Source of the DNA: Clostridiales bacterium Firm_08 | Lineage (GTDB): Bacteria; Bacillota; Clostridia; Oscillospirales; QAKW01 | NCBI GenBank assembly: GCA_001604045.1 | Contig: LVAN01000021.1 | Location: 1 to 64,000 of the forward strand | Direction of reading: 5' to 3' | Length of the DNA stretch: 64,000 nt | In this document: piece after piece, positions 53,490 to 62,204 of the stretch | Position numbering within the stretch: the stretch's first letter is position 1 | Layout: each line of letters starts with the position of its first letter | Position numbers and translations under genes: made by a program | Notes under the pieces: generated by a model | The model's input: the letters and a program-made list of their open reading frames with translations, nothing else | Told to the model about the DNA's origin: nothing | Database searches by the model: none

Positions 53490-54557
53490 ATGATCAAACC
53501 GGAGGATATTAAAAACGTAACATTTGAACAGAGTGTTTTCAGCGGTTACAAAAAAGAGGAAGTTGATTCTTTTCTTGACAAAATCCAGCAGGAGGTCGCG
53601 CGCCTTTATAAAGAGAACGCCGAACTTGTGGAAAAACTCAAGACCTGCGTGACAAAAATCGAAGAGTATCGACAGGATGAGCAGTTTTTGAAGTCCGCCA
53701 TCGTCAACGCGCAAAAACTCAATGAGACAACGATCCGCGATCTTGAGATCAAACGTAAAAAAGTTGAGTCGGACGCGGAAAAGAGAGCGGCTTCTATCCT
53801 TGAAGAGGCACAGGAAAAAGCCGAAGCTCTGACCAAAGAGACAGAAGAGAAAGTCGCGCAGTTCAGAGAGAAAACGACGGCGGAATTCAGCGAAAAAAGA
53901 AAAAATGAGGAGTATGCTTTTCTTAAGCAAAAAGAAGAGTACGCGGCCCTTATCGCCGAGGAACAGGCGACACTTGATGGGTTAAAATCGGAAGTTTCCG
54001 ACTTCCGCAACAGTATCCTCGGTATGTATAAGCAGCAGGTCACTTTGATTTGCGCGCTGCCGGAGAAACAACCGATGGATGAGCCTGCACAGGAAGATGT
54101 GCCTGAGGAAGAACCGGTGAAAACAAAGGAGATCCCGCAGGAGGAACCTGTACTTGCTGAGGAGCCGGTCGAAGAGCCCGCATCCGAAATCGTAGAAATT
54201 GAACCCGAAGCCGAAGAACAACCGGAAGAGATCGAACCGGAGACACAGGAAGAGCCTGAAATCGTTTTGGAGGATCCTGTCCCGGTCGCTCTGCCCGTCG
54301 TGGATGACGAGCCTGTTTTGACCTTTGAGGAAACGACAAGCGACGATGAACTCGCGGAGGTCGCGGAGGAATTTTATGCGGAGGAACCGAAGGTCGCCCG
54401 CTCACCCGTAGAGCCTGCCGCGTCCCCTTTACATCTCCCGAGCGACGTTGAACGCGACATAGAGGAACCGGTATATTACGAAGAGGAAAACGATAACAAA
54501 AAAAGATACAGAAATTTGAAATTCGGTATTGATTTTGACGTAAACAGCGATAAGTAG
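53490..54557 (+). CDS. divIVA: DivIVA family protein with a long acidic tail
   Basis: Curvature-sensing polar and septal scaffold. The 355-residue protein has the DivIVA N-terminal domain (IKPEDIKNVTFEQSVFSGYKKEEVDSFLD) followed by coiled coil to about residue 185. The remaining 170 residues are Glu/Pro-rich with repeated EEP and EEPV units, ending in RNLKFGIDFD. The tail is longer than the usual 160-200-residue whole protein. GGAGG lies just before ATG 53490. The tail may bind partners or extend the scaffold; its role is not known. Confidence 0.9.
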   Translation: MIKPEDIKNVTFEQSVFSGYKKEEVDSFLDKIQQEVARLYKENAELVEKLKTCVTKIEEYRQDEQFLKSAIVNAQKLNETTIRDLEIKRKKVESDAEKRAASILEEAQEKAEALTKETEEKVAQFREKTTAEFSEKRKNEEYAFLKQKEEYAALIAEEQATLDGLKSEVSDFRNSILGMYKQQVTLICALPEKQPMDEPAQEDVPEEEPVKTKEIPQEEPVLAEEPVEEPASEIVEIEPEAEEQPEEIEPETQEEPEIVLEDPVPVALPVVDDEPVLTFEETTSDDELAEVAEEFYAEEPKVARSPVEPAASPLHLPSDVERDIEEPVYYEEENDNKKRYRNLKFGIDFDVNSDK

Positions 54558-54561
54558 AAAG

Positions 54562-55092
54562 ATGAAAAATCTGAAAAAATATTATTGGATCCTCATTTCT
54601 TTATTCGTGGTCCTGTCGGATCAGATCACGAAATATCTCGTGACCCTCTTTATGGATCTTAATGAGGAGATCCCTGTGATCAAAGGCTTTTTCAGTCTGC
54701 TTTATGTGACAAACAATGGCGTCGCGTTCGGAATGCTCTCCGGATTTGGCACGATTTCAAAGATCCTGATCGCTTTTTTGACGGTTTTGATCGTTGTTTT
54801 CGCGGTGATCATTTTATTGCGCGGTAAATTGCAGCACTCATTAGGCACGATCAGCGCCGCCATGGTGATCGGCGGGGGCGTGGGAAATCTCATCGACAGA
54901 GTCTTCCGCAGATTTGTCGTTGACTTTTTCGCTTTTACATTCGGGTCCTGGAAGTTTGCCGTTTTTAACATTGCCGATATGTTTGTCACAGTCGGTACGG
55001 TGCTGTTTCTGGTGTATTTTATCTTTTTGCATAAAGAAAAAAAGGAAGAGGAACCTTTAGAGGATGGAACCACTCAAGTTCAGGATCAATGA
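54562..55092 (+). CDS. lspA: Lipoprotein signal peptidase (signal peptidase II)
   Basis: Membrane aspartic protease that cleaves prolipoproteins at the lipidated cysteine. The 176 residues form four membrane helices with the two catalytic aspartates in GNLIDRV and FNIADMF, and the conserved TNNGVAFGML. A charged cytoplasmic tail follows. It ends 29 bases inside rluD. The lipoprotein gene at 4.2-4.8 kb is a likely kind of substrate. Confidence 0.96.
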   Translation: MKNLKKYYWILISLFVVLSDQITKYLVTLFMDLNEEIPVIKGFFSLLYVTNNGVAFGMLSGFGTISKILIAFLTVLIVVFAVIILLRGKLQHSLGTISAAMVIGGGVGNLIDRVFRRFVVDFFAFTFGSWKFAVFNIADMFVTVGTVLFLVYFIFLHKEKKEEEPLEDGTTQVQDQ

Positions 55093-55981
55093 AACACAAT
55101 GTGGTATGCGTCTTGATAAGATCTTGTCTGAAACGCTTGCGGATCAGACAAGATCCTTTTTGATACGCCTTTTTGACGGAGACGCCGTTACGGTCAATGG
55201 AAAAGCCGTAAAAAAAAGTTATAAGGCGGCGTTGGACGATGAGGTCGTCGTTATACTTCCGGAGCCTGTCCCGTCGGATATCACGCCGGAAAATATTCCC
55301 CTTGAGATCGTTTATGAGGATGACGATCTTCTGGTTGTGAACAAGCCAAAAGGGATGGTCGTTCACCCGGCGCCGGGACATTATAACGGAACGCTTGTCA
55401 ATGCGCTGCTTTATCATTGCGGCGACCGGCTTTCTACCATCAACGGCATCATTCGCCCCGGTATCCTGCATCGGATCGACAAGGATACGAGCGGGCTGTT
55501 GCTGGTTGCGAAAAATGATATGTCACATCATTTTTTGGCTCATCAAATCATGGAACATACGCTGGATCGTTATTATATCGCGGTCGTTCTGGGACGAACG
55601 GATCCGATGGGATCAATCGACGCGCCGATCGGAAGAAATCCGCGCGATCGGCAGAAAATGACGATCTGCTCGAACGGGAAAGAAGCGGTCACGCACTATG
55701 AGTCGATGGAGACCTTCAACGGCTACTCTTTGATCCGCTGTAAACTGGAAACAGGCAGAACGCATCAGATCCGCGTCCATATGGCGTCGATCGGGCATCC
55801 TGTGTTGAATGATCCGCTTTACAACAAACAAAAATGCAGGGTAAAGTGTGATTTTGAAGGGCAGTGCCTTCATGCGCAGACCATCGGGTTTGAGCATCCA
55901 TCTACCGGTGAAAGAATGCTTTTTACGGCGGAAACACCGGATTATTTTACAGGGATATTGACAAAACTTCGCGGATCATGA
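55064..55981 (+). CDS. RluD/RluA family pseudouridine synthase
   Basis: A 305-residue RNA pseudouridine synthase with an N-terminal S4 domain (MRLDKILSETLADQTRS) and the RluA catalytic motif HRIDKDTSGLLLVAKN, whose aspartate is the nucleophile. It ends with LETGRTHQIRVHMASIGHPVLNDPLYN. In Bacillus this is the ylyB position, next to lspA. The precise rRNA position modified is inferred to be in 23S rRNA but cannot be read. The start lies inside lspA, and the end contains the thiT promoter. Confidence 0.93.
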   Translation: MEPLKFRINETQCGMRLDKILSETLADQTRSFLIRLFDGDAVTVNGKAVKKSYKAALDDEVVVILPEPVPSDITPENIPLEIVYEDDDLLVVNKPKGMVVHPAPGHYNGTLVNALLYHCGDRLSTINGIIRPGILHRIDKDTSGLLLVAKNDMSHHFLAHQIMEHTLDRYYIAVVLGRTDPMGSIDAPIGRNPRDRQKMTICSNGKEAVTHYESMETFNGYSLIRCKLETGRTHQIRVHMASIGHPVLNDPLYNKQKCRVKCDFEGQCLHAQTIGFEHPSTGERMLFTAETPDYFTGILTKLRGS

Positions 55982-55987
55982 TATAAT
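55958..55987 (+). promoter_or_regulatory. Sigma-A promoter of the TPP riboswitch/thiT unit
   Basis: Perfect TTGACA (55958-55963), 18-base spacer, perfect TATAAT (55982-55987). The -35 and most of the spacer lie in the last codons of the rluD-like gene. Confidence 0.82.
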
Positions 55988-55998
55988 TTTTGCGAAAA

Positions 55999-56085
55999 AC
56001 GGGGAGCTGAGATCACTCGGCTGAGAGAGGCGTATCGCGCCGATACCCGAACACCTGATGCGGATAATGCCGCCGTAGGAATGAT
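55999..56085 (+). promoter_or_regulatory. TPP riboswitch (THI element)
   Basis: The conserved thi-box features are all present in order: GGGGAGC, the pyrimidine-sensor CTGAGAGAGG, then ACCCGAACACCTGATGCGGA, TAATGCCGCCGTAGGAA. Binding of thiamine pyrophosphate to this aptamer would favour the terminator hairpin just downstream, lowering thiT transcription when thiamine is plentiful. Confidence 0.95.
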
Positions 56086-56099
56086 ATGTTTTCTTTCTT

Positions 56100-56130
56100 A
56101 TCCTGCGCGGTTTTCGCGCGGGATCTTTTT
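56100..56130 (+). terminator. Riboswitch-controlled attenuator hairpin
   Basis: Ten-pair stem ATCCTGCGCG (56100-56109) with CGCGCGGGAT (56115-56124), one G-U pair and a five-base loop, followed by CTTTTTG. It lies between the TPP aptamer and the thiT ribosome binding site, so control is by premature termination. Confidence 0.85.
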
Positions 56131-56147
56131 GAAAGGAAAGAAAAAAT

Positions 56148-56966
56148 ATGAACAGAAAAACTGTGATCAAACTGACGGAAAGCGCCGTGATGATCGCGAT
56201 CGCCACTGTGCTTGGTCTGATCAGGATCGTTGAATTGCCGTACGGCGGATCAGTGACGATCGCTTCGATGCTGCCGATCGTGATCATTGCCTACAGAAAC
56301 GGTATGGGATACGGCCTGATATCCGGCCTGGTTTATGGCGCGATCCAACAGCTTTTGGGACTTCATACTTTGAGTTGGGTCTCGACCTGGCAATCTGTCC
56401 TCGCCGTTATTTTGCTGGATTATATCATCGCGTTTGCCGTGATCGGATTTAGCGGAATTTTCCGCAGTAAAAAAATTGATCAGGCGGCGGCGCTGACGCT
56501 TGGCGCGCTGTTTGTTTGCGTTTTGCGGTATATGTGCCACGTGATCTCCGGCGCGACGGTTTGGGCGGGACTTTCTGTTCCCACAGCGGGGGCGCTTATC
56601 AATTCCTTCGCCTATAACGCCACATATATGATCCCGGAGACGATCGTGCTTCTGATCACGGCGTATTATATCGGTTCTATGATCGATTTTAGGACCGGCC
56701 GACCGACAAGGCTTATACGGCATAAAGATCAAAAACGGATACCAGTGATCTATTATCCCGCGGGGCTTTGCATTGTCGGCGCTTTGATCTTTGATATCGC
56801 AAGTGTGTTTTCAAAACTCCAAAACGGCGTGACGGGGGAGTGGAACATTGCGGGATTATCACAGGTAAATTGGATCGCCGTGATGATCGTATCTTTGTCG
56901 GCCGCTTTGATCGCCGCGGTTCTTTGCCTGATCGCGAAAAAAACAAGGGGAAACAAAAACAGCTGA
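56148..56966 (+). CDS. thiT: Thiamine ECF transporter S component, ThiT-like
   Basis: Membrane substrate-binding subunit for thiamine uptake; it works with a shared ECF ATPase/T module coded elsewhere. The 272 residues include the ThiT core with six helices, GYGLISGLVYGAIQQLLG and RYMCHVISGATVW. A C-terminal extension of about 75 residues with two more hydrophobic segments is not part of a usual ThiT of about 180-200 residues. The TPP riboswitch upstream supports the substrate. GAAAGGA precedes the ATG. Without the riboswitch I would have said ECF S component of unclear vitamin. Confidence 0.9.
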   Translation: MNRKTVIKLTESAVMIAIATVLGLIRIVELPYGGSVTIASMLPIVIIAYRNGMGYGLISGLVYGAIQQLLGLHTLSWVSTWQSVLAVILLDYIIAFAVIGFSGIFRSKKIDQAAALTLGALFVCVLRYMCHVISGATVWAGLSVPTAGALINSFAYNATYMIPETIVLLITAYYIGSMIDFRTGRPTRLIRHKDQKRIPVIYYPAGLCIVGALIFDIASVFSKLQNGVTGEWNIAGLSQVNWIAVMIVSLSAALIAAVLCLIAKKTRGNKNS

Positions 56967-56986
56967 CGGGAAATATTTTGAATTCA

Positions 56987-57024
56987 CCTCCGCGGTTTTA
57001 TTTACGTGACCGCGGAGGATTTTT
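56987..57024 (+). terminator. Intrinsic terminator after thiT
   Basis: Ten-base stem CCTCCGCGGT (56987-56996) with ACCGCGGAGG (57009-57018), 12-base loop, then ATTTTTG. Confidence 0.85.
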
Positions 57025-57064
57025 GTAATTTTCATATAACATTTTGATTTTTTTTTAAATTCTA

Positions 57065-57093
57065 TTTACAAACACTGTAAAATTTTGTATGAT
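57065..57093 (+). promoter_or_regulatory. Sigma-A promoter for pyrH-frr-uppS-cdsA-dxr-rseP-ispG-polC
   Basis: TTTACA (57065-57070), 17-base spacer, TATGAT (57088-57093), 31 bases before pyrH. No further promoter or terminator is visible to the end of the window. Confidence 0.75.
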
Positions 57094-57124
57094 ATTATAT
57101 AACAAGATATAGGGGTGATTTACA

Positions 57125-57841
57125 ATGGGCGAACTGAAATATAAAAGGATCCTGCTCAAACTCAGCGGGGAAGCGCTGGCGAACGGTAAGCCGATGGGGA
57201 TCGATTTTCCCAATCTGCTTGAGATCTGTTCCAGGATCAAGGTATGTAAGGAGATGGGCGTCGATATCGCGATCGTCGTCGGCGGCGGCAATTATTGGAG
57301 AGGCAGAAGCAATCAGTATATGGATCGTACGCGCGCTGACCATATCGGGATGCTTGCCACCACGATGAATGCGCTTGCCATTCTTGACGCGTTTTCACAA
57401 CTGGATGTTCCCGCGAGAGTGCAGACCGCGATCGAAATGCGGCAGATCGCCGAGCCGTATATTCGTAACAAGGCTGTAAGGCATCTTGAAAAAGAGAGGA
57501 TCGTGATATTCGGCTGCGGCACAGGCAATCCGTTTTTCTCCACTGATACCGCCGCGGCGCTCAGAGCCGCGGAGATCAATGCCGATGTCATTTTCAAAGC
57601 CACAAACGTGGACGGCGTATATACGGACGATCCCCGTAAAAATAATTCGGCTCGCCGCTACGAAACGCTGACCTTCGATGAAATGTTCGCGAAGGATCTG
57701 CACGTTCTGGACGGCGCCGCCACCGCGATATGCAGAGACAACAATATCCCCATTTACGTCTTTGATATGACGGATCATGATAATATCATCCGCGCCGTAA
57801 AAGGCGAGAATATCGGAACACTGGTTGCAAAGGAGATTTGA
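57125..57841 (+). CDS. pyrH: UMP kinase
   Basis: Phosphorylates UMP to UDP; the bacterial hexameric enzyme is of the amino-acid kinase fold, not the eukaryotic type. The 238 residues contain LKLSGEAL near the start, [31 protein letters not shown] and the ATP-site [21 protein letters not shown] precedes the ATG. It starts the pyrH-frr-uppS-cdsA operon typical of Bacillota. Confidence 0.97.
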   Translation: MGELKYKRILLKLSGEALANGKPMGIDFPNLLEICSRIKVCKEMGVDIAIVVGGGNYWRGRSNQYMDRTRADHIGMLATTMNALAILDAFSQLDVPARVQTAIEMRQIAEPYIRNKAVRHLEKERIVIFGCGTGNPFFSTDTAAALRAAEINADVIFKATNVDGVYTDDPRKNNSARRYETLTFDEMFAKDLHVLDGAATAICRDNNIPIYVFDMTDHDNIIRAVKGENIGTLVAKEI

Positions 57842-57843
57842 CA

Positions 57844-58395
57844 ATGAGTAAGTATGAAGAATTTGAAACAAAAATGCAAAAGACTATCAGCGTGTTGAGC
57901 CACGATCTTGCCGCGCTTCGCGCCGGCAGAGCCAACCCCGCGATCCTGGATAAGATCACTGTCTCGTATTACGGTACGCCCACGCCCCTCAGCCAGGTGG
58001 CGGCGATCTCCGTGCCGGAGCCCCGTATGATCGCGATCCAGCCGTGGGACGTCAGCCTTGCCAAGGAGATTGAAAAGGCGATCCTTGCTTCTGATATCGG
58101 CATCACTCCGACGTCCGACGGCAAGATCATCCGTCTTGTTTTCCCTCAGCCGACAGAAGAAAGACGTCGTGAACTGGTAAAAGATGTCAAACGTTTCGGA
58201 GAGGACAGTAAAGTCGCCATCCGCTCTATTCGACGCGACGCTATTGAAAAATTCAAAAAAATGCAGAAAAATTCCGAGATCACCGAGGATGATCTGAAAG
58301 AGACGGAGACCGATATCCAAAAACTTACCGACAAATACTGCAAAAATATTGACGAAATGGTCACCGATAAAGAAAAAGAAGTAATGTCGGTATAA
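57844..58395 (+). CDS. frr: Ribosome recycling factor
   Basis: Splits post-termination ribosomes together with EF-G. The 183 residues match the family: [38 protein letters not shown] and the closing coiled-coil arm. GGAG lies nine bases before ATG 57844. A TTG six bases upstream in frame overlaps the pyrH stop but fits the binding site less well. Confidence 0.97.
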   Translation: MSKYEEFETKMQKTISVLSHDLAALRAGRANPAILDKITVSYYGTPTPLSQVAAISVPEPRMIAIQPWDVSLAKEIEKAILASDIGITPTSDGKIIRLVFPQPTEERRRELVKDVKRFGEDSKVAIRSIRRDAIEKFKKMQKNSEITEDDLKETETDIQKLTDKYCKNIDEMVTDKEKEVMSV

Positions 58396-58399
58396 GGAG

Positions 58400-59143
58400 A
58401 TGTCTTTTCTGTTCGGAAAGAAAAATAATCAAAAACCGGATCCTGAACATTTGCCGGCGCACATTGGTATCATAATGGACGGCAATGGGAGATGGGCGCA
58501 AAAAAGAGGTCTACCTCGTACGGCGGGTCACGCCGCGGGAGTGAAAACATTTAAAAATATTTCGCTTTACGCGCAGGAGATCGGCATCCGGCAGATCACT
58601 TTTTATGCTTTTTCCACAGAAAATTGGAAGCGCCCTAAACAGGAGATCGACCGGATCATGCAGCTTTTGGATCAGTACATCGAGGAAGGTCTCGCAGAGT
58701 ATGCGGAACGCAAGGCCCGCATTCGGTTTGTCGGGGATCTTGCGCCTATTCCGCCCAAAATGGCGGAAAAGATCAGGCGTTTGGAAGCGCTGACAAAAGA
58801 TTATACCGGCTGGACCCTGAATATAGCGCTCAATTACGGCGGGCGCGCCGAGATCGTAAATGCCGCGCAAAAGATCGCGCGGGAAGCGGTCGAGGGTACG
58901 CTTGCCCCGGAAGAGATCAGTGAGAATACGATCGCTTCTCGTCTATATTACGACGATATGAGCGAGTGCGATCTGATCATCCGACCGAGCGGGGAGTACA
59001 GACTTTCTAATTTTCTCTTATGGCAAAGCGCGTACAGTGAATTTTGGTTTGACAAAATTTTGTGGCCTGATTTCAAACCGGAGGATCTTGATCGGGCGAT
59101 CTGTGATTTTCAAAAAAGACAAAGGAGATTTGGAGCAATATGA
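58400..59143 (+). CDS. uppS: Isoprenyl transferase (undecaprenyl diphosphate synthase)
   Basis: Condenses isopentenyl diphosphate units onto farnesyl diphosphate in cis, giving the carrier lipid for peptidoglycan. The 247 residues show the active-site MDGNGRWAQKRG, FSTENWKRP, LNYGGRAEIVNA and RPSGEYRLSNFLLWQSAYSE. The sequence AAGGAG abuts the ATG with no spacer, which is unusual. Initiation may depend on ribosomes ending at the frr stop four bases upstream. Confidence 0.96.
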   Translation: MSFLFGKKNNQKPDPEHLPAHIGIIMDGNGRWAQKRGLPRTAGHAAGVKTFKNISLYAQEIGIRQITFYAFSTENWKRPKQEIDRIMQLLDQYIEEGLAEYAERKARIRFVGDLAPIPPKMAEKIRRLEALTKDYTGWTLNIALNYGGRAEIVNAAQKIAREAVEGTLAPEEISENTIASRLYYDDMSECDLIIRPSGEYRLSNFLLWQSAYSEFWFDKILWPDFKPEDLDRAICDFQKRQRRFGAI

Positions 59144-59994
59144 AGCAAAACATTTTAACGAGGTTTTATACAAGTCTTATCATTTTCGCGGTGTTTATGC
59201 TGATTTTTCTTACCTCGTTCCTATCTCCTCTTTTTGAGATCGCGATCTCCTTTCTTTCAATGTTTTGTATATGGGAGGCGATACGCGGTACGGGATATGG
59301 CGAAAAGCGTATTTTTATGGTCCCGAGCCTGATCTTTGGTGGACTCATGCCGCTTGTTTTTGCCTTTAAACCATATATTTTCCCGAATCGCAGCGCGTGG
59401 TACGGCGTGATCGTTCTCGGCTTTTTGTACTGCATTGCCTCCTTTATCATTATGATGTGCAATGTTCAGACGCTGAAATTTCATAATACTACCGCCATTA
59501 TGTTCATGTCGCTTCTTATCTCCGCGTTTCTTTCAACGCTGGTGTATATCCGGCGTCTTGGAGATCACGGCTTTTTCTATATGGTTCTCGCGATCGTTTG
59601 TTGCGCGTGGGTCACGGATATCTTTGCCTATCTTGTCGGCATGATGTTCGGAAAGCATCATTTTGTGCCGCATATCAGCCCTAAAAAAACCATCGAAGGA
59701 TCGCTTGGCGGCGCCCTGTTCTGCATTGTGTTTTTTGTCCTGTTCTGTTTCATTTATAAACTGATGTATCATGTTTCTTTTCATTGGGGGCTGGTCATCC
59801 TGTATGCGTTCGTCTGTACGATCGTCGGACAGATCGGTGATCTTTCTTTCTCCCTGATCAAACGATCATACGGCATCAAGGATTTCGGCAGGATCCTGCC
59901 GGGACACGGCGGCGTGCTGGATCGTCTTGATTCTCTTATCTTTATCGCGCCGACGTTTTATATGCTGCTGAGTTTACAGCCGCTGATACGATGA
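59140..59994 (+). CDS. cdsA: Phosphatidate cytidylyltransferase
   Basis: Makes CDP-diacylglycerol from phosphatidate and CTP, the precursor of bacterial phospholipids. The 284-residue membrane protein has about eight helices and the C-terminal CdsA signature: IKRSYGIKDFGRILPGHGG followed by LDRLDS. The start overlaps uppS by four bases (ATGA). Length is typical. Confidence 0.95.
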   Translation: MKQNILTRFYTSLIIFAVFMLIFLTSFLSPLFEIAISFLSMFCIWEAIRGTGYGEKRIFMVPSLIFGGLMPLVFAFKPYIFPNRSAWYGVIVLGFLYCIASFIIMMCNVQTLKFHNTTAIMFMSLLISAFLSTLVYIRRLGDHGFFYMVLAIVCCAWVTDIFAYLVGMMFGKHHFVPHISPKKTIEGSLGGALFCIVFFVLFCFIYKLMYHVSFHWGLVILYAFVCTIVGQIGDLSFSLIKRSYGIKDFGRILPGHGGVLDRLDSLIFIAPTFYMLLSLQPLIR

Positions 59995-61142
59995 AAAAAT
60001 TCATTTCCATACTCGGAAGCACCGGTTCTATCGGAACACAAGCGCTTAAGGTGATCCAACGCCTTGGATATACCGTAAGCGCTTTAAGTGCTTTTAGAAA
60101 CATCGATCTTTTGGAAAAACAGGTCCGCGCGTTTCGTCCCGCTCTCGTGTCGGTGTATGATGAGACCGCGGCGCGCGAACTCAGGGAACGACTCAAAAGA
60201 TTTAAAGATGTGACGGTTTTGTCAGGAAAAGAGGGAAACCTTGCTGTCGCGACGGAACCGACAGCGGATATGGTGCTTACTTCCATGGTCGGTATGATAG
60301 GACTTGAACCGACGATCGCGGCGATCCGCGCGGGAAAAGATATTGCGCTTGCCAACAAGGAAACGCTGGTCTGTGCCGGGCAGCTTATTATGGATCTCGC
60401 GAGAAAAAAAGGAGTAAACATTTATCCGGTCGACAGTGAGCACAGCGCGATCTTTCAATGCCTGCAGGGCAAAAGGAACAACACAGTCAAAAAAATATGG
60501 CTGACCGCGTCCGGCGGACCGTTCAGAGGGTTTACACGCGACCAGCTGCGGCATGTGACAAAGGAGCAGGCGCTTCATCATCCCAACTGGTCGATGGGAG
60601 CGAAGATCACGATCGACAGCGCCACGATGATGAACAAAGGCCTTGAGATCATTGAGGCAAGATGGCTGTTTGACGTCCCCCAAAAGGATATCAATGTGGC
60701 GGTGCATCCCGAGAGTATCGTTCATTCCATGGTACAGTTTGAGGACAACGCCATCCTTGCGCAGCTTGGCGTGCCGAGTATGGAGATCCCCATCCAGTAT
60801 GCTTTGACGTATCCCGATCGTGTTGAGACGGAGGACGCGCTTCTGCTTGATCCGTTTGAAAAGTCCCTGCATTTTGAAAGAGCGGATGATACGACTTTCC
60901 CGCTTATGTCGGTTTGCCGAAAGGCGCTTGATATGAGCGGTCTTATGCCGGCGGTCGCCAACGGCGCCAACGAAGCCGCTGTGGAACTTTTTTTGAATGA
61001 CGTGATCGATTTTTATCAGATCAACGAAGCGGTGGAAAGCAGTTTTGCCGCATTTTCCGCCAATAAACAGACATATACTATAAAAGACGTCATTGAAGCA
61101 GATCAAACGGCGCGTTTTCACGTTTACGCCAAATATCTATAG
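59991..61142 (+). CDS. dxr: 1-deoxy-D-xylulose 5-phosphate reductoisomerase
   Basis: Second step of the MEP isoprenoid pathway: DXP to MEP with NADPH, the target of fosmidomycin. The 383 residues contain the NADPH motif GSTGSIGTQAL and ALANKETLVCAG. The metal and substrate residues lie in PVDSEHSAIFQCL and ASGGPFRG, with NWSMGAKITIDSATMMNKGLE after them. It overlaps cdsA by four bases. With ispG and uppS in the same operon it links precursor supply to carrier-lipid synthesis. Confidence 0.97.
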   Translation: MKKFISILGSTGSIGTQALKVIQRLGYTVSALSAFRNIDLLEKQVRAFRPALVSVYDETAARELRERLKRFKDVTVLSGKEGNLAVATEPTADMVLTSMVGMIGLEPTIAAIRAGKDIALANKETLVCAGQLIMDLARKKGVNIYPVDSEHSAIFQCLQGKRNNTVKKIWLTASGGPFRGFTRDQLRHVTKEQALHHPNWSMGAKITIDSATMMNKGLEIIEARWLFDVPQKDINVAVHPESIVHSMVQFEDNAILAQLGVPSMEIPIQYALTYPDRVETEDALLLDPFEKSLHFERADDTTFPLMSVCRKALDMSGLMPAVANGANEAAVELFLNDVIDFYQINEAVESSFAAFSANKQTYTIKDVIEADQTARFHVYAKYL

Positions 61143-61150
61143 GAGATCTT

Positions 61151-62197
61151 ATGCAGCTTGTTTTTAAAATTCTGATCACGGTCCTTTTATTCGGCGTGTT
61201 GATCTTCATACATGAACTCGGGCATTATCTGACAGCGCGGTGGTCCGGGGTAAAGATCCTTGAGTTTTCTCTGGGTATGGGGCCGGCGATCCTGAAAAAA
61301 GAAAAGAAGGGGATCCAATATTCGCTTCGCGCTTTTCCCATCGGCGGATTTGTTCAAATGGATGGTGAGGACGGCGACGGGACAGATGAAAACTCTTTTG
61401 ACAAAAAACCAAAACGCAAGCGTTTGATCATTCTCGCGGCGGGCGCGTTCAATAATATTGTTTTCGGCTTTTTACTGATTTGTCTTGTTTACGGTCTGAT
61501 GCGCGGGATCACACTATATCCGACGACTTATGTAGCGGAGTTCGACGAGAATGCTCAATCGTCGTCGAGTGGTCTCGCGGAGAAGGATAAGATCGTATCC
61601 GTCAACGGCTACCGCATTTACAGTTATACGGATCTCGCATACGCGTTTTCTCTTGATACAGACAAGGATCTGACACTGACGGTTATCAGAAACGGAAAAA
61701 AACAAGTTCTTGAAAACGTAAAACTCCCTGTGGTCGACGATGAATACGGAAAACGGTATGAAATAGATTTTACCGTTTACGGTACGAAAAAAACGGTTTG
61801 GAGTACCGTCAAATACTCTTTTGACAACACCATTTCTCTCTCACGGTCCATCTATTCGTTTATCGGTTCTTTGTTCACGGGGAAAGCGGATCTTAAAAAT
61901 GTCAGCGGCCCTGTCGGGACGACAAAGATCGTCGGCGACGCGGTGGTCAGTGAAAAAGGTTTTGATTTCGCCTCTCTTTTTTTGATGATGGCGATGATCT
62001 CCATCAATCTGGGGATCGTAAATCTGTTGCCTTTTCCGGCACTTGACGGCGGCAGGATCCTATTGCTCGGCTATGAGGCGATTTTTAAGAAAAGACTGAA
62101 TAAAAAAGTGGAGGCGGCCATCAATACGACAGGATTTATTCTATTGATGGGGCTTATGCTGATCATTACGATCAAGGACGTTGTCCATCTGTTTTGA
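61151..62197 (+). CDS. rseP: RIP metalloprotease RseP (site-2 protease)
   Basis: Intramembrane zinc protease that cleaves anti-sigma factors and leftover signal peptides. The 348 residues have HELGH at 21-25 in the first membrane helix and one PDZ domain at about 115-190. The second active-site motif is in NLLPFPALDGGR, whose aspartate is a zinc ligand. AGGAG precedes the ATG. In this order (dxr-rseP) it matches RasP of Bacillus rather than SpoIVFB, the activator of pro-sigma-K. Confidence 0.96.
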   Translation: MQLVFKILITVLLFGVLIFIHELGHYLTARWSGVKILEFSLGMGPAILKKEKKGIQYSLRAFPIGGFVQMDGEDGDGTDENSFDKKPKRKRLIILAAGAFNNIVFGFLLICLVYGLMRGITLYPTTYVAEFDENAQSSSSGLAEKDKIVSVNGYRIYSYTDLAYAFSLDTDKDLTLTVIRNGKKQVLENVKLPVVDDEYGKRYEIDFTVYGTKKTVWSTVKYSFDNTISLSRSIYSFIGSLFTGKADLKNVSGPVGTTKIVGDAVVSEKGFDFASLFLMMAMISINLGIVNLLPFPALDGGRILLLGYEAIFKKRLNKKVEAAINTTGFILLMGLMLIITIKDVVHLF

Positions 62198-62204
62198 GGG
62201 TAGT

